Origin: Prevotella amnii DSM 23384 = JCM 14753
GTDB lineage: Bacteria; Bacteroidota; Bacteroidia; Bacteroidales; Bacteroidaceae
Direction of reading: 5' to 3'
DNA length: 63,304 bases
Assembly (NCBI RefSeq): GCF_000378745.1
Contig: NZ_KB905276.1
Coordinates: forward strand, 1 to 63,304
The notes under the pieces: model-generated
Seen by the model: the letters and a program-made list of their open reading frames with translations, nothing else
The model's database searches: none
Told to the model about the DNA's origin: nothing
Program-made: the position numbers and the translations under genes
Shown: positions 61,370 to 63,304 of the stretch, piece after piece
Layout: the number at the start of each line of letters is the position of its first letter
Position numbering within the stretch: the first letter of the stretch is position 1

Positions 61370-62773
61370 ATGAGTGTAAGTCCAAAATCTCTTTGGGAAC
61401 AATGTCTCTGTCTTATATCAGAGAATGTATCTGAACAACAATATAACACTTGGTTTAAGCCCTTGGTATTTAAATCATATCAGCCAGCTACCAAATGTTT
61501 ATTATTGCTTGTTCCTAGTATGTTTGTATATGAATATTTGGAAGAGCACTTCATTGACCTTCTAAAAAAGGTTCTTACTCGTGTCTTTGGAGAGCGAGTA
61601 ATGCTTACTTATAGTGTTATTACTGATAAAGATCATCACCTAACACAAGAACTCCAAACAGAAGGTGTTGAGCAAATAGATTCAAAAAGAACCACAGATA
61701 GAGGGAATCAATCGCCTACTATTATAGATAGCGTATTACCTGATATTGATTCTCAACTTGATCCTCATAAATCTTTTAATAATTACGTAGAGGGAGATAG
61801 CAATAAGATGCCTCTAACTATAGGCTTAGCTATTGCTGAACATCCTAACAAAAATCAGTTTAATCCTCTTTTTGTTTATGGTCCTTCAGGTTGCGGTAAG
61901 ACTCATTTAATAAATGCTATAGGATTAAAGATTAAAAAGCTTTATCCTCAGAAACGAGTTTTATATGTTTCTGCACGATTATTCCAAGTGCAGTATACAA
62001 ATTCTGTTCGAACTAATACTACTAATGATTTTATCCATTTTTATCAGACTATTGATATTTTACTTGTAGATGATATTCAAGAATGGATGACTGCTACTAA
62101 GACACAAGATACTTTCTTTCATATATTTAATCATCTTTCTAGGAATGGGAAACGAATAATTTTAGCTTCAGATCGCCCTCCTGTAGATTTAAGAGGTATG
62201 AATGATCGATTATTGACACGATTTAAGGCAGGGCTAATTACAGAGCTTGAGAAGCCTAATATCCAGCTATGCATAGATATTCTACATAATAAAATAAAAC
62301 GTGATGGCTTAATTATTCCTGAAGATGTAATTCAATTCATTGCTCAAACAGCTAATGGTAGTGTGCGTGATTTGCAAGGTGTTATTAACTCTTTATTAGC
62401 TTATAGCGTTGTTTATAATAGTGCAGTGGATATGAATTTAGCAGAAAGAGTTATAAAAAGAGCTGTCAAAATAGATAATGAGCCTTTGACTATAGATGAT
62501 ATTTTAGAAAAGGTTTGCGATCATTTTAATGTTACTCAAGCTGCAGTAAACTCAAGGTCACGCAAAAAAGATATAGTGATAGCTAGGCAAGTAACAATGT
62601 ATATGGCGCAGAAATACACGAAGATGCCTGCTTGTCGCATAGGAAAGCTTGTAGGAGGTAGAGATCATAGCACAGTTATACATAGTTGTACTAAGATAGA
62701 AGATCGCTTACAAATTGACAAAAGCTTTACAGCAGAATTGGCTGCAATTGAAAATTCATTCAAACTTAAATAA
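61370..62773 (+). CDS. dnaA: Chromosomal replication initiator DnaA
   Basis: The 467-residue initiator binds DnaA boxes and opens the origin. Domain I begins WEQCLCLISENVSEQQYNTW, followed by a variable linker with the charged stretch EQIDSKRTTDRGN. The AAA+ domain starts near 128 (NNYVEGDSNKMPLTIGLAIA) with GPSGCGKTHLINAIG (Walker A), ILLVDDIQEW (Walker B) and NDRLLTRFKAGL. Domain IV has the DNA-binding signature MPACRIGKLVGGRDHSTVIH. The length is normal and the gene is intact. It is a single-gene unit ending in a hairpin. Confidence 0.97.
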   Translation: MSVSPKSLWEQCLCLISENVSEQQYNTWFKPLVFKSYQPATKCLLLLVPSMFVYEYLEEHFIDLLKKVLTRVFGERVMLTYSVITDKDHHLTQELQTEGVEQIDSKRTTDRGNQSPTIIDSVLPDIDSQLDPHKSFNNYVEGDSNKMPLTIGLAIAEHPNKNQFNPLFVYGPSGCGKTHLINAIGLKIKKLYPQKRVLYVSARLFQVQYTNSVRTNTTNDFIHFYQTIDILLVDDIQEWMTATKTQDTFFHIFNHLSRNGKRIILASDRPPVDLRGMNDRLLTRFKAGLITELEKPNIQLCIDILHNKIKRDGLIIPEDVIQFIAQTANGSVRDLQGVINSLLAYSVVYNSAVDMNLAERVIKRAVKIDNEPLTIDDILEKVCDHFNVTQAAVNSRSRKKDIVIARQVTMYMAQKYTKMPACRIGKLVGGRDHSTVIHSCTKIEDRLQIDKSFTAELAAIENSFKLK

Positions 62774-62777
62774 GAAC

Positions 62778-62813
62778 GTGTTATCTTCTCTACTTTGAAA
62801 GAGAAGATAACAC
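62778..62813 (+). terminator. Hairpin after dnaA
   Basis: GTGTTATCTTCTCT (62778-62791) pairs perfectly with AGAGAAGATAACAC (62800-62813) around an eight-base loop. It starts four bases after the stop codon. There is no clear T run after it, so termination strength is uncertain. Confidence 0.65.
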
Positions 62814-63079
62814 AACTATTACCATTTCATACTTAAAATCCTTATTATATCGTTTTACATTGTTTCATAAATATAATAAGTGGCTTCTTATCTATTTTCC
62901 TTATGGTACAGCTTCTTTCTACCTTTTCCAGAATAAGAATTATTTTATTCGTATAAAAGATAATAGCAATAATATTTTATAGGCTTCATTTGCATACTTT
63001 TTTCAAATATAAGACTATAACTAGTCCACCCTTAAAAGCCTAATATTCATCTGATTCATAGTATATTATGCTATAAATT
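62814..63079. other. Spacer between dnaA and the terminal insertion sequence
   Basis: The stretch is AT-rich with no gene on either strand. The insertion-sequence border probably lies near 63080, but I cannot fix it because the other end is outside the window. Confidence 0.4.
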
Positions 63080-63085
63080 ATTTGC

Positions 63086-63135
63086 AAATATCTGCAAGTT
63101 TTTGTACCTTTACATTATAATTCTTGCAGATATTT
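63086..63135. promoter_or_regulatory. Inverted repeat around the transposase promoter
   Basis: AAATATCTGCAAG (63086-63098) and CTTGCAGATATTT (63123-63135) are perfect 13-base inverted copies. The right copy ends directly before the ATG. A TACCTTT-like box (63105-63111) lies between them. In a transcript that reads in from outside, the hairpin would hide the start codon region; as DNA it could be an operator. Either would keep transposition low. Confidence 0.55.
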
Positions 63136-63304
63136 ATGCTTAAACGTACATCCAAACAGCTCTCTATGTTCTCTTCTTTAGAGGACATGCTTAGTCATCA
63201 ACATCCCCTTTTTCAACTTAGTAATAAGATTAATTGGGAACGTTTTGAAAATGCTTTCTCTCCTTTGTATTGCAGCAATAATGGTCGCCCGGCTCATCCT
63301 ATTC
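63136..63304 (+). CDS. Transposase N-terminus (IS5/IS1182-like), cut by the window edge
   Basis: The frame from ATG at 63136 is open to the end (56 codons). It reads MLKRTSKQLSMFSSLEDMLS, then HPLFQLSNKINWERFENAFS and PLYCSNNGRPAHPI. The combination of HPL, a W..FE and NGRPAHPIR-like residues is that of the N-terminal DNA-binding part of IS5/IS1182-group transposases in Bacteroidetes. The catalytic domain is outside the window. The family name is from pattern memory only. Confidence 0.7.
   Translation, partial: MLKRTSKQLSMFSSLEDMLSHQHPLFQLSNKINWERFENAFSPLYCSNNGRPAHPI

Noticed and set aside
1..63304. CRISPR array
   Set aside because: I saw no series of regularly spaced repeats and no cas genes.

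Overview
The window looks like a low-GC member of the Bacteroidales, probably close to Prevotellaceae. The evidence is TAnnTTTG-type -7 promoter boxes, almost no Shine-Dalgarno sequences, a B12-dependent ribonucleotide reductase, a vor-type 2-oxoacid:ferredoxin oxidoreductase, DUF4369, DUF4421 and DUF5683 proteins, and an ISAon1-like insertion sequence. The species is inferred, not proven.

Region 1 (about 1-7,340) is accessory and decayed. It holds the remains of a ribosomally made peptide (RiPP) locus: an outer-membrane beta-barrel receptor-like gene, an apparently intact 58-residue precursor peptide gene, a hairpin directly after it, and the first third of a grasp-with-spasm type ATP-grasp maturase. 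Next come a gene-poor stretch, a frameshifted M23 peptidase/glucosaminidase gene, and an ISAon1-like (ISL3 group) insertion sequence with recognisable ends. The insertion sequence carries two Trp-to-TGA changes and one frameshift.

Region 2 (7,343-12,684) is a two-gene restriction-modification cassette on the minus strand. An N6-adenine methyltransferase overlaps by one base a GIY-YIG/SF2-helicase protein that ends in a second methyltransferase-like motif. By eye its base composition is richer in GC than the chromosome around it, except for an AT-rich block that forms the C-terminal half of the methyltransferase.

Region 3 (12,864-63,080) is ordinary core chromosome. In order it carries tRNA-Met(CAT); ribF, a CPBP protease, a Ca2+ P-type ATPase, DAHP synthase/chorismate mutase and a secreted endonuclease-like protein; ffh, folD, a tiny TPR gene and the vor operon; a DivIC-like protein, a 4-TM protein, a DUF4369 lipoprotein, dihydroorotase, a phosphoesterase and an acyltransferase; and the minus-strand parA-parB-DUF5683-RelA/SpoT unit facing surE-lpxB. 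These are followed by the minus-strand nrdJ-folB-amidase-MCE unit, a nitroreductase, an XRE regulator, a 1.1-kb gene-free stretch, DUF4421, an oxidoreductase, recQ-recJ, two peptidases, patatin, an oxyR/ahpC/ahpF peroxide-stress cluster, and dnaA.

Region 4 (about 63,080 to the end) is the start of another insertion sequence, cut by the window edge. The most unusual content is the broken RiPP locus, the restriction cassette with its compositional mosaic, and a hairpin repeat shared by two distant intergenic regions.
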